From NCBI GenBank assembly GCA_004524425.1, contig SDNN01000188.1, positions 1 through 5,628 of the forward strand: 5,628 nucleotides of DNA. The letters are read 5' to 3'. This stretch comes from Promethearchaeota archaeon (GTDB lineage Archaea; Asgardarchaeota; Lokiarchaeia; Sigynarchaeales; SOKP01). This document shows, one piece after another, positions 3,954 to 5,628 of this stretch. The notes below the pieces were generated by a model that saw only the letters and a list, made by a program, of their open reading frames with translations, had not been told where the DNA came from and made no database searches. How positions within the stretch are numbered: the stretch's first letter is position 1; each line of letters opens with the position of its first letter. A program made the translations under genes and the position numbers.

Positions 3954-5540
3954 ATGTTAAGCAAGCCTACAGTTAAGGAATGGATTGAATATTTCAAAAA
4001 TACAACTATTTCGAATGAAAGATTGAAAAATGACTATGGAGTAGATTATAAAGATATCAATCAAAAGCGAAATATTATTTTACAGCTATTAAATTTCCAC
4101 TTGAATAAGTTTGGAAATGAATCAATCATGATTGCTAGAGTCCCAGGGAGGATCAATTTGATGGGAAGGCATGTGGATCATCAAGGTGGGAATGTAAATC
4201 TTGTGGCAATAGACAAGGAGATATTTATTACTGCGTCTCTGAGGAGTGATTTTAAAATAATTGCCCATAATTATGATGAAGAGAAATTTAATTTCATCAA
4301 ACTAGATTTTGCGAATTTCATATCTAAATCATGCAAGAATTGGACAGATCTAATCAACAACAAGAAATTTATATCTAAAATTAGGTCACCCAAAGGAAAC
4401 TGGTCAAATTATTTAAAAGCAGCATATCTAAGACTAATAAATTATTTTGGATTGAAGAAAATATTTGGAGTTAATTGTTGTATTGTAGGAAACATATTAA
4501 TTGCTGCAGGCCTTAGCAGTTCCTCTGCATTAACGATGGGAATGATTCATGTTCTCTTGCACCTGAACGGATTAAGCTTAGAAGATGAAGATCTGATAAA
4601 GTTATCAGCAGAGGCAGAATGGTTCGTGGGCACCAGAGGAGGATCTGCAGATCAGGTTGCTATTAAATTAGCTAAAAAAAATAAAATTGCCAATGTTAGA
4701 TTGTTTGAATTAGAAATTCTTGATTGGGTTAGCTTTCCTCAAAATTGTAATCTGCTTGTCTGCAATACCAATATTATCGCTGATAAATCTGGGTCTAAAA
4801 TGGATCAATTTAACCAAAGAGTACTTGCCTATGAAATTGGATTTTCTCTAATAAAGAAGTTATTTCCTCAACATGCCTATAGACTAAAATATTTAAGAGA
4901 TATAAATGAAATCGGCTTAAATACTAAAGAAATTGTTGAAATTTTGTTAAAATTACCTGAGTATCTTGAATATGCGGAAATCCCAAGACTTTTGGGTGAG
5001 AATTGGAATGAAATACAAAAGAAATTTAGCTTCAAAGATATCTCTCGACCATTACCAATAAGAAAAGTTGTAGCTTATGGAATTGCTGAATGCATGCGAA
5101 GTAAATCATTTATAGAAAGCATTAAAAGTGACAATCTACAAAGAGCGGGACGATTAATGAACATCTCTCATTATGGTGACCGTGTCTCAAGCTTTGATCA
5201 GAATCTTAAAAAAACTAATTATAATAATGACATTACTGACGATTTTCTAAAAGAATTAATTGACAAGAACTCTAATCTTGAGGAAATACCTGGAGGTTAT
5301 GGGTGTAGTATCCCTGAGATAGACTTTATCATAGATTTAGCAAATCAGCATGATGGAGTATATGGAGCTCAACTTTCGGGAGCAGGATTAGGAGGTTGTT
5401 GCATGATTTTAGCTGAACAATTAAAATCATCAGATCTCAAAAAACAAATTACAAAAAAATATATATGGGAATTTGGAAAACCATGTACAATTAAAATATA
5501 TAAACCAGTTAAGGGTATTTCATTATTCTATAAGATATGA
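3954..5540 (+). CDS. Galactokinase-like GHMP kinase with altered sugar-binding motif
   Basis: The 528-residue protein carries all three GHMP kinase motifs in galactokinase style. Motif 1 is VPGRINLMGRHVDHQGG (63-79), preceded by FHLNKFG as in galactokinases. Motif 2, the ATP loop, is AAGLSSSSAL (184-193). Motif 3 is GAQLSGAGLGGCC (471-483). EAEWFVGTRGGSADQ (220-234) matches the galactokinase helix, with Asp233 as the likely catalytic base. It should transfer phosphate from ATP to a sugar, probably at C1, in the cytoplasm. In true galactokinases motif 1 reads GEHxD, the Glu and Asp holding the sugar hydroxyls; here Glu is Arg72 while His73 and Asp75 remain, so galactose need not be the substrate. 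It is well over 100 residues longer than typical galactokinases of about 350-400; the extra length lies before motif 1 (about 1-45) and probably within 260-440. The ATG at 3954 is chosen without Shine-Dalgarno support. It is divergent from PAP2, with no neighbouring sugar-pathway gene visible. Confidence 0.83.
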   Translation: MLSKPTVKEWIEYFKNTTISNERLKNDYGVDYKDINQKRNIILQLLNFHLNKFGNESIMIARVPGRINLMGRHVDHQGGNVNLVAIDKEIFITASLRSDFKIIAHNYDEEKFNFIKLDFANFISKSCKNWTDLINNKKFISKIRSPKGNWSNYLKAAYLRLINYFGLKKIFGVNCCIVGNILIAAGLSSSSALTMGMIHVLLHLNGLSLEDEDLIKLSAEAEWFVGTRGGSADQVAIKLAKKNKIANVRLFELEILDWVSFPQNCNLLVCNTNIIADKSGSKMDQFNQRVLAYEIGFSLIKKLFPQHAYRLKYLRDINEIGLNTKEIVEILLKLPEYLEYAEIPRLLGENWNEIQKKFSFKDISRPLPIRKVVAYGIAECMRSKSFIESIKSDNLQRAGRLMNISHYGDRVSSFDQNLKKTNYNNDITDDFLKELIDKNSNLEEIPGGYGCSIPEIDFIIDLANQHDGVYGAQLSGAGLGGCCMILAEQLKSSDLKKQITKKYIWEFGKPCTIKIYKPVKGISLFYKI

Positions 5541-5567
5541 AGAATTAATTCATTTATCATAGATACA

Positions 5568-5573
5568 TTTTTT
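5568..5573 (+). terminator. Possible oligo-T terminator after the kinase gene
   Basis: Six T lie about 28 bases past the kinase TGA, with no stem. This is weak evidence in such AT-rich sequence, but it matches the style of the other gene ends. Confidence 0.33.
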
Positions 5574-5593
5574 ATTAGGAATGGATAAATAAA

Positions 5594-5602
5594 GATATAT
5601 AT
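5594..5602 (+). promoter_or_regulatory. TATA-like element at the right edge
   Basis: GATATATAT, with more A/T following, could be the promoter of a gene starting just beyond the window. No start codon with an open frame is visible before the window ends, so this is only suggestive. Confidence 0.2.
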
Positions 5603-5628
5603 GATAATATTTGTTAAATCTACATAGC

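Noticed and set aside
1..5628. CRISPR array, insertion sequence or phage-like defence system
   Set aside because: There are no regularly spaced repeats, transposase motifs or terminal repeats flanking genes; all genes fit metabolic or membrane families.

Overview
The window is AT-rich and reads as a piece of an archaeal chromosome, quite possibly from the Asgard (Lokiarchaeia-like) lineage. Three things point to an archaeon. A thiolase sits directly upstream of a DUF35 zinc-ribbon/OB-fold protein, a pairing typical of archaea. T/A-rich TATA-like boxes lie about 20-30 bases before several start codons with no Shine-Dalgarno, as expected for leaderless transcripts. Gene ends are followed by bare T-runs. 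The lineage is an inference from gene content and composition; there is no rRNA or other strong marker here.

Layout. (1) Positions 1-706, + strand: the last 57 codons of a thiolase, then a DUF35 protein whose GTG start is set by a strong ribosome binding site overlapping the thiolase stop. These two form an acyl-CoA condensing or cleaving module that continues to the left of the window. (2) Positions 840-2023, + strand: two nitroreductase-family flavoproteins that are clearly tandem duplicates, each with its own promoter-like box. (3) Positions 2117-3626, - strand: a PAP2-type membrane phosphatase and, downstream of it, a cysteine-rich DUF1847 protein. They are separated by about 120 bases holding two inverted repeats and a clear TATA box, so the DUF1847 gene is probably transcribed on its own. 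(4) Positions 3627-3953: a divergent, gene-free promoter region with an 8+8 inverted repeat and a possible leader hairpin. (5) Positions 3954-5540, + strand: a long (528-residue) galactokinase-like GHMP kinase with an altered sugar-binding motif.

The genes do not form one obvious pathway. The thiolase-DUF35 pair belongs to acyl-CoA or isoprenoid-precursor metabolism, the nitroreductases to flavin redox chemistry, and the GHMP kinase to sugar phosphorylation. The PAP2 enzyme hydrolyses lipid or other phosphate esters at the membrane. The DUF1847 protein has no established role. I see no mobile element, CRISPR array, tRNA or rRNA. The points most worth following are the kinase with Arg in place of the usual Glu in its sugar-binding motif plus extra sequence, the diverged nitroreductase pair, and the inverted repeats at the DUF1847 promoter.
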